Shown in pieces: positions 23,895-32,671 of a stretch of DNA of 64,000 bases. The notes under the pieces were generated by a model, which saw only the letters and a program-made list of their open reading frames with translations, had not been told where the DNA came from and ran no database searches. A program made the position numbers and the translations under genes. The DNA lies in contig FZQZ01000006.1 in assembly GCA_900199555.1 (NCBI GenBank), positions 1 to 64,000 of the forward strand, read 5' to 3'. The stretch is from Prevotellaceae bacterium MN60. GTDB lineage: Bacteria > Bacteroidota > Bacteroidia > Bacteroidales > Bacteroidaceae. How positions within the stretch are numbered: position 1 is the stretch's first letter; each line of letters starts with the position of its first letter.

Positions 23895-24764
23895 CTAGTA
23901 CTCGATATAGGGCTCTAAACGATGGATAACTTCGGGAGGGAAATCCTTAGAAAGGGATAGTTCCTGAAGACTGTGGATATTGCCATGAAGGCGACGATAG
24001 TCAACAATAGCCTTGGCTTGATAGTAGTTGATATAGGGATGACGGCGCAACTGCTGGAGCGAGAGACGATTGACGTTAAGTTGTTGTGGATGAGGATGGG
24101 AGACCACAAAATACTTCTTGGCAGAAGAGGGGAAGTCGGTAATCTCGTCAAGCTGGTCGACACTGACATATCCACCCAACCACTGACCGTGACGGATAAT
24201 CTCTTTGGCAAAATAGGTTCCAATGCCTGGCACTCGTTTCAGTTGGGTGGTATCGGCAGTATTGAGCACGACATGCTCACCTTCGCTCAACTTATGGGGA
24301 TAGCGCAGCGTATCACGTGGAGCGGGTTGGGCAGCCACCAGCGTAGAAGCGGGTTGATAGTCGGGAGATATCTGGATGTAGGGCTCCAGGCGTCGATAGT
24401 CTTTTACGGTTAAACCATAGAGGCGAGCAAAGTCTTCTTTTCGACGATAGACGCCACCTCGCGCGCGATACTTATATATATTGCGAACCTGATAGGGCTG
24501 AAGACCTAGACGAAGCAACTGGGTACTGTCGGCAGTATTGGGGTCGAAAGGAAACGCTTCGACCACACGCTGAGAGGTGGTGGCATAAGAACCACTATAG
24601 GAACGAGGGGCGGAAGAGTAAGACCGAGTGGCATTCATACTGTCATGCTGGGTGCTATCGGCCAGTGTAGTGCTATCATTACCATCGAGAAGAAGCAGGA
24701 GCATCAAAGCGGTGAAACATGAGACTATGGCTCCAATAGCAATACGGCGGTCGTTACGGTTCAT
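23895..24764 (-). CDS. membrane-anchored helix-hairpin-helix protein (ComEA-like)
   Basis: 289 residues. An N-terminal membrane anchor (RIAIGAIVSCFTALMLLLLL) is followed by a Ser-rich linker and three HhH segments: FDPNTADSTQLLRLGLQPYQ, VLNTADTTQLKRVPGIGTYF (with GIG hairpin), and LNVNRLSLQQLRRHPYINYY. This resembles ComEA, which binds incoming DNA in competent bacteria, although Bacteroidales competence is not well shown. Its ATG overlaps the upstream transporter stop by four bases, so it is third in an operon with two NSS transporters. A second HhH protein is encoded at 15168. Confidence 0.8.
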   Translation of the reverse strand: MNRNDRRIAIGAIVSCFTALMLLLLLDGNDSTTLADSTQHDSMNATRSYSSAPRSYSGSYATTSQRVVEAFPFDPNTADSTQLLRLGLQPYQVRNIYKYRARGGVYRRKEDFARLYGLTVKDYRRLEPYIQISPDYQPASTLVAAQPAPRDTLRYPHKLSEGEHVVLNTADTTQLKRVPGIGTYFAKEIIRHGQWLGGYVSVDQLDEITDFPSSAKKYFVVSHPHPQQLNVNRLSLQQLRRHPYINYYQAKAIVDYRRLHGNIHSLQELSLSKDFPPEVIHRLEPYIEY

Positions 24765-26113
24765 AGAATACCCAGTTGATGCAGGAATATGAGTAAGATA
24801 CAGATAGGACAGACATAGCGCACAGCAAAGAGATAAAGGCGATAGAACTGGCGATTATGCTTTCCGTCGTTGGTAAACTCATCAAAGGCTACTTGCTTGG
24901 GGATATACCATCCTACAAACAGGCATGCCAGCATACCACCCAGAGGTAGCATGACATTGGCAGTGAGCTGGTCGCAGAAGTCCATCAGCGAGTGTCCAAA
25001 CACCTCTATCTGGAAGGCACCTACTGACCAAGAGCAGAAGAAGCAGATAACGCCTGCTGCTATAGAGACAATCCATGCGGCTTTGCCACGAGACAGGTGG
25101 AACTCTTCGGTAAAGAATGCCGTACCAATCTCATGCATCGAAATGGTGGAGGTGAGGGCAGCAAAAACCAACAGGGCATAGAACATAACACTGACCACAT
25201 AGGCAAGTGCAGGAATACTGCCAAAGGCTTGTTGAAAGACGTTAGGCAGGGTAATGAAGATGAGTGAAGGACCAGAGTCGGCTCCAATACCTACGGCGGC
25301 GGCTGCAGGGAAGATGAGCAGACCTGAGAGGATGGCTATCAGCGTATCAAGCAAAGCAATCTGACCAGCTGAATGCAGCAGATTGGTATCACGAGAGAAA
25401 TAACTGGCATATGTACATAAACACGCTGTACCTAAAGACAAAGAGAAGAAAGCCTGGCCAAGGGCTTCTAACATCACGCGACTGCTAATCTTGGAGAAGT
25501 CGGGACGCAGCAAGAACTTCACACCCTCCATAGCTCCAGACAAAGAGCAGGAGGCAATAACAAGTATGACCAATAATATAAGTAAGATGGGCATCAGCCA
25601 TTTAGAGGCTCGCTCAATACCCTTGCGTACGCCACGGACTACCACCAAATGAGTGAAAAAGATAAAGAGGAGACCACTCAACACGGGCATTAAAGGGTCA
25701 CTAGAGAAATCTGCAAAACTTTCTTGGATATATTGGGCATCGCCGAGTACATGACCTTGCACTGAAACCATCAAGTATTCGAGGCACCAACCAGCCACCA
25801 CTGCATAGAAGCCAAAGATGATGGTAGAGGTAAGGATACCCAGATAGCCAACAAAGCGCCAGGGGCGACCATCCGACAGCTTATCGTAAGCACGAGCAGC
25901 ATTGGCCTGGGCATGACGACCAACAATAAACTCACTTACCATACCTGGCACACCCAACAACAGGATACATGCCACATACATCAATAGAAAAGCGGCACCA
26001 CCATTCTGACCCGTCATATACGGAAAGCGCCATATATTACCCAAGCCTACGGCAGAGCCAGCTGTAGCCAGCACAATACCTAACTTACTACCGAAATTAC
26101 CACGTTTACTCAT
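24761..26113 (-). CDS. sodium-dependent transporter, NSS/SNF family
   Basis: 450 residues with about 11-12 membrane segments. The opening GSKLGIVLATAGSAVGLGNIWRFPYMTGQNGGAAF is the hallmark of the neurotransmitter:sodium symporter family (the TAGSAVGLGNIWRFPY segment forms part of the sodium and substrate sites in LeuT-like proteins). Substrate is probably an amino acid. It follows directly on a homologous gene (8-base overlap), so the two arose by tandem duplication. Inner membrane. Confidence 0.92.
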   Translation of the reverse strand: MSKRGNFGSKLGIVLATAGSAVGLGNIWRFPYMTGQNGGAAFLLMYVACILLLGVPGMVSEFIVGRHAQANAARAYDKLSDGRPWRFVGYLGILTSTIIFGFYAVVAGWCLEYLMVSVQGHVLGDAQYIQESFADFSSDPLMPVLSGLLFIFFTHLVVVRGVRKGIERASKWLMPILLILLVILVIASCSLSGAMEGVKFLLRPDFSKISSRVMLEALGQAFFSLSLGTACLCTYASYFSRDTNLLHSAGQIALLDTLIAILSGLLIFPAAAAVGIGADSGPSLIFITLPNVFQQAFGSIPALAYVVSVMFYALLVFAALTSTISMHEIGTAFFTEEFHLSRGKAAWIVSIAAGVICFFCSWSVGAFQIEVFGHSLMDFCDQLTANVMLPLGGMLACLFVGWYIPKQVAFDEFTNDGKHNRQFYRLYLFAVRYVCPICILLIFLHQLGIL

Positions 26114-27479
26114 TCAGAAAACCTAATTGATGAAGGAATATGATAAGGATAGCCAGAGGACATACATACTTCACTAAGAAGATATAGAAGTGGAAGTATT
26201 TGCCACGTAGCTCGCCCCAGTTGGTATATTCGTCTCTTACCACCTTATGAGGAACAAACCATCCTATGAAGATACAGGTCAGGAAGCCTACCATCGGCAG
26301 GAATATCTGACCGGTGATGAAATCGAACCAATCGAAGAGAGAACGACCAAAAAACACCAATCCATCGAAATTTCCAAGCGATAAAGAGCAGAAAGCACCA
26401 ATGATGGCGGTAAGAATAGTAACCCACAGGGCTGCCTGCTTACGGGTGGTATGCATCTCCTCCTGCAAGAAGGCTGTAGATACCTCGTGTAATGACATCA
26501 GAGAGGTCAGTGCTGCCAGTGATAACAAAACAAAGAACAGCAACGAGATAACATACCCTACCATGGGGAAGGCTGCAAAGGCCTGCTGGAATACGTTGGG
26601 AAGGGTGATGAATATCAGCGACGGACCACTATCCGGATTTACACCTACGGAGAATGCTGCAGGGAATATCATCAGTCCTGCCAAGATAGCAACACCACAG
26701 TCTATCACCGCGATTTGAGTGGCAGATCTCGTTAGATTGGTGTATTTTGAGAAATAACTGGCATAGGTACAGAGACATCCCATGGCAATACTCAACGAAT
26801 AGAACGACTGTCCTAATGCTCCTAAGAACACATCGCTCGTAATCTTGGAATAGTCGGGCTTGAACAGGAATTCAATACCTTTCTCTGCGCCTGGCAACAT
26901 ACAGGATGCTGCTACAATTATCAGCAACAGGAAGAATAAGGTAGGCATCAGGAGTTTAGAAGCTCGCTCAATACCATCGCGCACACCGTGTTCAATAATC
27001 AAATAGGTGATACCCAAGATAACAACAGTCCATACGACAGGTTTCACGGGGTCACTACTAAGTGCGGTGAAGTAGGTCTTGAAGTATTCTGGATCGCCAT
27101 GCAGATGACCTATCAGCGATGCCCACACGTATTGTAAGCACCAGCCAGAAACCACAGCATAATAACCTGTAATCAGGAATCCCGTCAACACACCCATATA
27201 GCCTATCAATGTCCAAGGAGTGCCGTTAGAGAGCTTACGATAGGCTCGCGCTGTATTGGCGTGTCCATGACGACCAACGATAAACTCGCTGACCATACAG
27301 GGGATGCCTAGCAACAATACACATAACACATAGATGATGATGAATACTGCACCACCATTCTCACCAGCCATATAGGGAAAGCGCCATACATTACCCAAAC
27401 CGACTGCCGAACCAGCAGTGGCTAAAATGACGCCTAATTTGCTGCCAAAATTATCTCTTTCGTTATTAATATTTGCCAT
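26106..27479 (-). CDS. sodium-dependent transporter, NSS/SNF family (second copy)
   Basis: 457 residues, closely similar to the next gene over its whole length (GSKLGVILATAGSAVGLGNV, WRFPYMAGENGGAVF). First gene of the operon; its promoter is TACTTTTG on the minus strand at 27488-27495, only 8 bases from the ATG. Two paralogues in tandem suggest different substrates or a heteromeric pair; neither can be told from sequence. Confidence 0.92.
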   Translation of the reverse strand: MANINNERDNFGSKLGVILATAGSAVGLGNVWRFPYMAGENGGAVFIIIYVLCVLLLGIPCMVSEFIVGRHGHANTARAYRKLSNGTPWTLIGYMGVLTGFLITGYYAVVSGWCLQYVWASLIGHLHGDPEYFKTYFTALSSDPVKPVVWTVVILGITYLIIEHGVRDGIERASKLLMPTLFFLLLIIVAASCMLPGAEKGIEFLFKPDYSKITSDVFLGALGQSFYSLSIAMGCLCTYASYFSKYTNLTRSATQIAVIDCGVAILAGLMIFPAAFSVGVNPDSGPSLIFITLPNVFQQAFAAFPMVGYVISLLFFVLLSLAALTSLMSLHEVSTAFLQEEMHTTRKQAALWVTILTAIIGAFCSLSLGNFDGLVFFGRSLFDWFDFITGQIFLPMVGFLTCIFIGWFVPHKVVRDEYTNWGELRGKYFHFYIFLVKYVCPLAILIIFLHQLGFLNE

Positions 27480-27535
27480 AGCGCTTGCAAAAGTATAAAA
27501 TATTTCTTACTTTTGCAACCTAAAAGAAAGATAAT
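27480..27535. promoter_or_regulatory. divergent promoter region
   Basis: Minus-strand TACTTTTG at 27488-27495 serves the NSS operon; plus-strand TACTTTTG at 27508-27515 serves the VanZ-like gene (ATG 27536). The two -7 boxes are 12 bases apart, so polymerases would compete. Confidence 0.7.
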
Positions 27536-27928
27536 ATGTGCTTTTTCATTCAAATCGTAAGAAAATACCCTCTATCACTGTTATGCATCCTACTCATTGG
27601 GGTGCTATCGCTCGCTCCTTACTTCCCAGAAACACCACTCGACAACGTTGCCTTTATTGACAAGTGGACACATCTGGTGATGTATGGTGGCACATGTACC
27701 GTCATCTGGTGGGAGTATCTGCGTAGCCACAGTACCCTCAACAGTAGGAAACTATTGTTCACACTGGTAGGAATGATTCTGCTTGGCGGTCTTATGGAAC
27801 TGCTACAAGCTTATTACACCACTACCCGTTCTGGCGAATGGCTCGACTTCTGGGCAGATAGCATAGGTGTATTGTTAGGCTATGCCATCGGACTCTTGAT
27901 GAACGTTTGCTATTTCCACATACGGTAG
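27536..27928 (+). CDS. VanZ-family membrane protein
   Basis: 130 residues, four predicted membrane helices. DKWTHLVMYGGTCTVIWWEY and LMELLQAYYTTTRSGEWLDFWADSIGVLLG match the VanZ-like family (conserved DK..H...Y, E..Q......R..D..D...N/G). Role of the chromosomal homologues is unclear; VanZ itself gives low-level teicoplanin resistance. Tail overlaps the convergent CYTH gene by 19 bases. Confidence 0.85.
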   Translation: MCFFIQIVRKYPLSLLCILLIGVLSLAPYFPETPLDNVAFIDKWTHLVMYGGTCTVIWWEYLRSHSTLNSRKLLFTLVGMILLGGLMELLQAYYTTTRSGEWLDFWADSIGVLLGYAIGLLMNVCYFHIR

Positions 27929-28383
27929 GGATTGCGACGCAGCTGAGAATTATAGTAGCGGCGGTCTCCCGTCACCTCTTTCCCGATGAAATGGGGGATA
28001 ATAGGCTCTTCGTCCGGAGAATTCAGTTCTACTTCGGCCATTACCAGTCCTTCGTTCTCACCAAAGAACTCGTCGACCTCAAAGGTATGATTACCACTCT
28101 TTACCAACCAGCGTATCTTATCAATGATACCGGGCTCACAGAGTGTCATCAACTTCTCAGCATCATCCATAGGAATCTCGTATTCGAACTCATAGCGTGC
28201 CAAGCCTCCATCTACGGAAGGACCTTTGATGGTAACATAGGCATGCGTATCTCTAATACGGATACGCACCGTACGACCACGTTCGCTACAGATATATCCC
28301 TGCTGAATATGGCTTTTTGAGAAAGCCTCGTGCTTGTACGAATCGTCAAGCACGAGGAACTTGCGTTCAATCTCCAGCGCCAT
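27910..28383 (-). CDS. CYTH-domain protein (triphosphate tunnel metalloenzyme)
   Basis: 157 residues from ATG 28383. The CYTH signature ALEIERKFLV (ExExK) opens the protein, followed by the basic strand RTVRIRIRDTHAYVTIKGPS and acidic strands FEVDEFFGENEGLVMAEVEL, all lining the beta-tunnel. Bacterial members hydrolyse inorganic triphosphate or similar substrates. The start codon overlaps the stop of the small upstream gene (TAATG), so they are coupled; a longer frame to 28452 runs across that gene and is rejected. Confidence 0.88.
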   Translation of the reverse strand: MALEIERKFLVLDDSYKHEAFSKSHIQQGYICSERGRTVRIRIRDTHAYVTIKGPSVDGGLARYEFEYEIPMDDAEKLMTLCEPGIIDKIRWLVKSGNHTFEVDEFFGENEGLVMAEVELNSPDEEPIIPHFIGKEVTGDRRYYNSQLRRNPYRMWK

Positions 28384-28526
28384 TACGCCATCATTGAAAA
28401 GGTCCAAATGAGATAGATAACCGCCAACACGATAAGTGCGCCGAAAATCCATCCAACTACTTTCTTGCCCTTCTCTTCTTGTTTCTTAGCGTAGGCTTCG
28501 CGCTTTGCATTAACTTTCTTGTTCAT
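28383..28526 (-). CDS. small single-pass membrane protein, 47 residues
   Basis: MNKKVNAKREAYAKKQEEKG then KKVVGWIFGALIVLAVIYLI and WTFSMMA. A Lys/Glu-rich cytoplasmic helix is followed by one membrane helix. It lies between prfB and the CYTH gene, with TAATG coupling to the latter. Small proteins of this shape are common at this place in Prevotella; function unknown. Confidence 0.75.
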   Translation of the reverse strand: MNKKVNAKREAYAKKQEEKGKKVVGWIFGALIVLAVIYLIWTFSMMA

Positions 28527-28555
28527 AGTTAGTAAAATAGTTATTATAATAAATG

Positions 28556-28576
28556 TTCAATGTTCATCGTTCAACG
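28556..28576. repeat. heptamer repeat TTCAATG-TTCATCG-TTCAACG
   Basis: Three degenerate 7-base units between prfB and the small membrane-protein gene, same family as the coding heptamers at 10190. Confidence 0.65.
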
Positions 28577-28579
28577 TCC

Positions 28580-29701
28580 TTAGTCTTCGTCATTGACAGG
28601 GAATTCCATGAGGTAAGCCTTGATAAAATCGTCGATTTTTCCATCCATCACGCCATCAACATCACTCGTCTGATAGTTGGTACGGTGGTCTTTCACACGA
28701 CGATCATCAAACACGTAAGAGCGAATCTGACTACCCCACTCGATTTTCTTCTTGCCAGCCTCAATCTTTGCTTGTGCTTCCAAGCGCTTCTGCATGGCAC
28801 GGTCGTAGAGTTGTGAGCGCAGCAGGGCCATTGCACGCTCCTTATTCTTGGGCTGGTCGCGCGTCTCGGTATTCTCAATCAGGATTTCTTCCTCCTCGCC
28901 AGTATCTGGGTCTGTGTACCAATAGCGCAGACGTACACCCGATTCTACCTTATTCACATTCTGACCACCAGCACCGCTACTGCGGAAGGTATCCCACGAC
29001 AGTTTGGCGGGGTCTACATATACCTCGATGGTATCGTCGACCAATGGAGATACGAATACCGAGGCAAAGCTCGTCATACGCTTACCTTGTGCATTATAAG
29101 GAGAAACACGCACTAAACGGTGCACACCATTCTCACTCTTCAGATAGCCATAGGCATATTCACCACCCTCTATCTGCATGGTAACGCTCTTGATACCGGC
29201 CTCATCGCCATCCTGCAGGTTGGCAATAGACACTTTATAGCCATGAGCCTCAGCCCAACGCTGATACATACGCATCAGCATCTGTGCCCAGTCTTGTGCC
29301 TCGGTACCACCAGCACCTGAGTTAATCTTCAGGACTGCATCCATTGGATCTTCCTTCTGGCGCAGCATATTCTTCAGTTCTAATGCTTCGATAGCATCGA
29401 GAGCACGACGATAGCCCTCATCAATCTCCTCCTCGGTTACCATCTCTTCTTTATAGAAGTCGAAAGCCAACTGCAACTCATCGGCAGCGGTACGAACCTC
29501 CTGATAGCCATCAATCCACTTCTTGATAGCCTTCACCTTTTTCATCTGCTCCTCAGCACGCTTCTGGTCTTCCCAGAAGTCTGGAGCCTGTGTACGAAGA
29601 TCTTCCTCTTCGAACTCTATCTTCTTTTCGTCAATCTTCAGATAGTGCTTCAGCTTGTCAGCACGATCTAATACATCTTTCAACTGATCTTGTGTTATCA
29701 T
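28580..29701 (-). CDS. prfB: peptide chain release factor 2
   Basis: 373 residues. Recognises UGA/UAA and triggers peptide release. GGQ motif in SGAGGQNVNKVESGVRLRYW; the stop-recognition region reads RVSPYNAQGKRMTSFASVFV, with SPY where E. coli RF2 has SPF. The E. coli-type programmed frameshift is absent: the region LKHYLKIDEKKIEFEEEDL is in one frame without an in-frame UGA. Downstream are the 47-residue membrane protein and CYTH genes on the same strand; upstream (6-base gap) is the acyl-CoA synthetase gene. Confidence 0.95.
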   Translation of the reverse strand: MITQDQLKDVLDRADKLKHYLKIDEKKIEFEEEDLRTQAPDFWEDQKRAEEQMKKVKAIKKWIDGYQEVRTAADELQLAFDFYKEEMVTEEEIDEGYRRALDAIEALELKNMLRQKEDPMDAVLKINSGAGGTEAQDWAQMLMRMYQRWAEAHGYKVSIANLQDGDEAGIKSVTMQIEGGEYAYGYLKSENGVHRLVRVSPYNAQGKRMTSFASVFVSPLVDDTIEVYVDPAKLSWDTFRSSGAGGQNVNKVESGVRLRYWYTDPDTGEEEEILIENTETRDQPKNKERAMALLRSQLYDRAMQKRLEAQAKIEAGKKKIEWGSQIRSYVFDDRRVKDHRTNYQTSDVDGVMDGKIDDFIKAYLMEFPVNDED

Positions 29702-29707
29702 AATATC

Positions 29708-31522
29708 TTATTCTGCGTACATGGCATCTATCTCCGCCTTGTAGTTCTCGTTCAATACACGACGGCGAATCTTCAGTGTGTTTGTCAGTTCTCCCTTTTC
29801 CATAGAGAGGTGGTGAGGCAACAAGGTAAAGCGCTTCACCTGCTCGTAATGAGCCAACTGCTGCTGGAGCGTATCAATACGTTCCTTCATCATATCAATG
29901 ATGCGCGAATCGGCACAAAGCTGCTCACGACTACTAAAGTCGATGTTATGAGCACGAGCATACTCCTCCAGAAGTGAATATACCGGAACAATCAGAGCCG
30001 ACACAAACTTACGCTGGTCGGCAATGATGCAAATCTGGTCGATATACTTATCTACAAGCAGTTTTGACTCAATCATCTGTGGAGCGATATACTTTCCATT
30101 AGAGGTCTTGAAGAGATCCTTGATGCGCTCTTTCAGGAACAACTCGCCATCTTTGATATAGCCAGCATCACCTGTACGGAAATAGCCATCTTCTGTAAAG
30201 GCCTGCTTAGTCAGGTCCTCGCGGTTATAATAGCCTTTAGTAATCGTTGGACCTTTCAGCAAGAGCTCGCCCTCTTCGCTAATCTTAATATCGATGCCCT
30301 CAATGGGAATACCAACAGAACCTACGGTATAAGGTTTGCCTAAATGATCGCAAGATACGGTAGCCAAAGACTCTGTCAAGCCATAACCTACAATCATGTT
30401 AATACCGATGGAATGGACAAATTCTTCTACATGAGCTGATACTGCCGCGCCAGCTGTGGGGAAGAAATGGGCATTCTCCAATCCCAGTTCCTTACGAACC
30501 AAAGAGAATACAGTGCGATTCAGCATCTGATACTCCAAGTGCAATGCCAAAGGCGGTTTCTTACCTCGGCTGAGGTAGTCGATATTGTGTTTGCGACCAA
30601 CAGCCAGCGCATGCTTAAAGAGCTTACGCTGCATGGTGCTTGCATGCTCTATCTTATCCATCACACCCATATACACCTTCTCCCAGAAGCGTGGTACCGC
30701 CGACATACAAGTTGGATGTGTCTGGCGCATAGACTGCTGTACCTCCTGCGGATGCGTATTTACAATCATTCTAGCACCCTCTGTCAAGCAGAGCAATGCC
30801 CATCCACGTTCAAAGATATGCGTATAAGGCAGGAAGTTCATTACACGATCATCCTCACCCACAGGTACGCACTTATCATTGGCAATCACAGCAGCACGGA
30901 ACTGTCCATGGGTCAGGATAACGCCCTTTGAATCACCTGTGGTACCACTAGTATACAGGATATTGGCAATATCATCGTAAGAAGCTTCTTGCTGCAGTTT
31001 CTCTACTTCCGTTTGTCTTGGCAGGTTCTCTCCCAATTTCAGGAAGTCACAGAAATAGATAGCATTGGGATCGTGAGAAGAGATATGCACTAATGGATCA
31101 AAGACGATAATGCGCTCCAATGTAGGGCACAACGAGAATACTCTACGTGCCTTATCATATTGATCCTGCTCTCCAACGAACAAGAAGCGCACCTTAGCGT
31201 CGTTAATCATAAACTGTATCTGCTGCTCAGAACTAGTGGCATAGAAAGGTATCGTTACTGCACGAATACCCCACGCTCCGAAGTCACACTCGATGTATTG
31301 TACCGAGTTTTGTGAGAAGATACCGATGTTTTCCTGAGGCTTTACACCAAGATTCAGCAGGGCGTTACTTACCTGCTTTACCGTTGCTGATACCTCATTC
31401 CACGACAACGATTTCCACTCTCCACCGCCAAAATCCTGATAAATCAGCATCTCGCGGTCGCCATACTTCTTTGCTTGCTCATGCACCAGCACTGACAAAT
31501 GACAATTCGTCTGCATATTCAT
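29708..31522 (-). CDS. long-chain acyl-CoA synthetase (AMP-binding)
   Basis: 604 residues. Adenylate-forming enzyme that activates fatty acids. AMP-binding signature ILYTSGTTGDSKGVILTHGQ, then VGYGLTESLATVSCDH, GYFRTGDAGYIKDGELFLKE (adenosine-binding Asp) and KTSNGKYIAPQMIE with a catalytic-type Lys. Length matches the FadD15/LACS-like group common in Bacteroidetes. Promoter TACCTTTG on the minus strand at 31545-31552. Probably transcribed with prfB. Confidence 0.92.
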   Translation of the reverse strand: MNMQTNCHLSVLVHEQAKKYGDREMLIYQDFGGGEWKSLSWNEVSATVKQVSNALLNLGVKPQENIGIFSQNSVQYIECDFGAWGIRAVTIPFYATSSEQQIQFMINDAKVRFLFVGEQDQYDKARRVFSLCPTLERIIVFDPLVHISSHDPNAIYFCDFLKLGENLPRQTEVEKLQQEASYDDIANILYTSGTTGDSKGVILTHGQFRAAVIANDKCVPVGEDDRVMNFLPYTHIFERGWALLCLTEGARMIVNTHPQEVQQSMRQTHPTCMSAVPRFWEKVYMGVMDKIEHASTMQRKLFKHALAVGRKHNIDYLSRGKKPPLALHLEYQMLNRTVFSLVRKELGLENAHFFPTAGAAVSAHVEEFVHSIGINMIVGYGLTESLATVSCDHLGKPYTVGSVGIPIEGIDIKISEEGELLLKGPTITKGYYNREDLTKQAFTEDGYFRTGDAGYIKDGELFLKERIKDLFKTSNGKYIAPQMIESKLLVDKYIDQICIIADQRKFVSALIVPVYSLLEEYARAHNIDFSSREQLCADSRIIDMMKERIDTLQQQLAHYEQVKRFTLLPHHLSMEKGELTNTLKIRRRVLNENYKAEIDAMYAE

Positions 31523-31544
31523 TCTCCTATTTTATTATTAGGTG

Positions 31545-31604
31545 CAAAGGTACAAAATAATTATGAATTATGAATTACGAATTACGAAATATTTAGTATC
31601 TTTG
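31545..31604. promoter_or_regulatory. divergent promoter region
   Basis: Minus-strand TACCTTTG at 31545-31552 (acyl-CoA synthetase) and plus-strand TATCTTTG at 31597-31604 (M20 hydrolase, ATG 8 bases further). Between them lies TTATGAATTATGAATTACGA, a short AT-rich repeat. Confidence 0.75.
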
Positions 31605-31612
31605 CCACGATT

Positions 31613-32662
31613 ATGAACACCAAACAATACACACTTGAAGCAGTAGAGTTGCTGAAACGACTTATCAGCACGCCCTCTATCAGCCGTGACGAAACGGCTG
31701 CAGCTAACATTTTATCCGATTTCATCGAGAAAAGTAACTTACTTTGCCAACGCATCGGCAATAATCTGCTGGTGCAAGGAGCATTGGATTCACAGAAGCC
31801 TACCCTCCTGCTCAATGCTCATATCGATACGGTAAAGCCTGTCAGTACTTGGACACGCAATCCGTTTACTCCAACCATTGAGGGTGACCGCCTTTATGGA
31901 TTAGGAAGCAACGATTGTGGCGGTGGATTGGTAAGTTTATTGCAAGCCTTTCGCATTCTCCAAGGTACTACAACAAAATACAACTTGGTGTTTCTTTCCT
32001 CTTGCGAGGAAGAGGTTAGCGGAGCTAATGGTTTCTCTTTGGCTTTACCTCATCTGCCCAAGATTGATGTTGCTATCGTGGGCGAACCTACAGGTATGCA
32101 ACCGGCTATTGCCGAGAAGGGTCTGATGGTTATTGATGGTGTTGCACATGGAAAGAGTGGTCATGCAGCTCGAGAAGAGGGAGTTAATGCTATTTACGAG
32201 GCCTTAGACGATTTAGTATGGCTTCGCGACTATCGCTTCAAGAAAGAGAGCGCATTACTGGGAGCTACCAAGATGACCGTAACCGTAGTCAATAGTGGCA
32301 CACAACATAACGTAATACCCGACGAGTGCCACTTTGTGATTGATGTACGTACCAATGAGTTTTATCAGAATGAATACCTGTTTAGCTTCCTTCAGAAACA
32401 CATGAAGAAATGCGAACTCAAGGCTCGTTCTTTCCGTTTGTCATCATCGCATATTGCCGAAGACCACCCTTTGGTACAACGCTGTCGCGAAATGGGCATG
32501 ACGCCTTTTGGCTCTCCCACCCTCAGCGATCAGGCACTCATGCCTTTCCCATCATTCAAGCTGGGACCAGGCGAGTCTAGCCGCAGTCATTCTGCCGATG
32601 AATTCGTTTGTTTTTCAGAAATAGAGAAAGCAATTGCCACTTACGTGGAATTGCTTTCGTAA
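31613..32662 (+). CDS. M20-family metallohydrolase, ArgE/DapE-like
   Basis: 349 residues. Zinc ligands and catalytic residues are in place: NAHIDTV (His, Asp), GSNDCGGGL (bridging Asp), SSCEEEVSG (catalytic Glu pair), IVGEPTG, and GESSRSHSADEF (final His). The sequence is closest in style to the Bacteroidetes N-acyl-ornithine deacetylase group (arginine synthesis), but DapE-like activity cannot be excluded because no arg or dap gene is adjacent. Cytoplasmic. Confidence 0.85.
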   Translation: MNTKQYTLEAVELLKRLISTPSISRDETAAANILSDFIEKSNLLCQRIGNNLLVQGALDSQKPTLLLNAHIDTVKPVSTWTRNPFTPTIEGDRLYGLGSNDCGGGLVSLLQAFRILQGTTTKYNLVFLSSCEEEVSGANGFSLALPHLPKIDVAIVGEPTGMQPAIAEKGLMVIDGVAHGKSGHAAREEGVNAIYEALDDLVWLRDYRFKKESALLGATKMTVTVVNSGTQHNVIPDECHFVIDVRTNEFYQNEYLFSFLQKHMKKCELKARSFRLSSSHIAEDHPLVQRCREMGMTPFGSPTLSDQALMPFPSFKLGPGESSRSHSADEFVCFSEIEKAIATYVELLS

Positions 32663-32671
32663 TGATTCTCT

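Noticed and set aside
24870..25181. Plus-strand frames of 100-135 codons opposite both NSS transporters
   Set aside because: They mirror the conserved transporter sequence, and occur at matching places in both paralogues only because the two genes are homologous.
28384..28452. Longer N-terminus for the CYTH protein
   Set aside because: The extension lies antiparallel-free inside the 47-residue membrane-protein gene in another frame, and the CYTH signature begins right after ATG 28383, which overlaps the upstream stop (TAATG).
29620..29701. Programmed +1 frameshift in prfB
   Set aside because: The frame runs unbroken from ATG through the GGQ motif; no in-frame UGA or slippery CUU-UGA site at the expected place.
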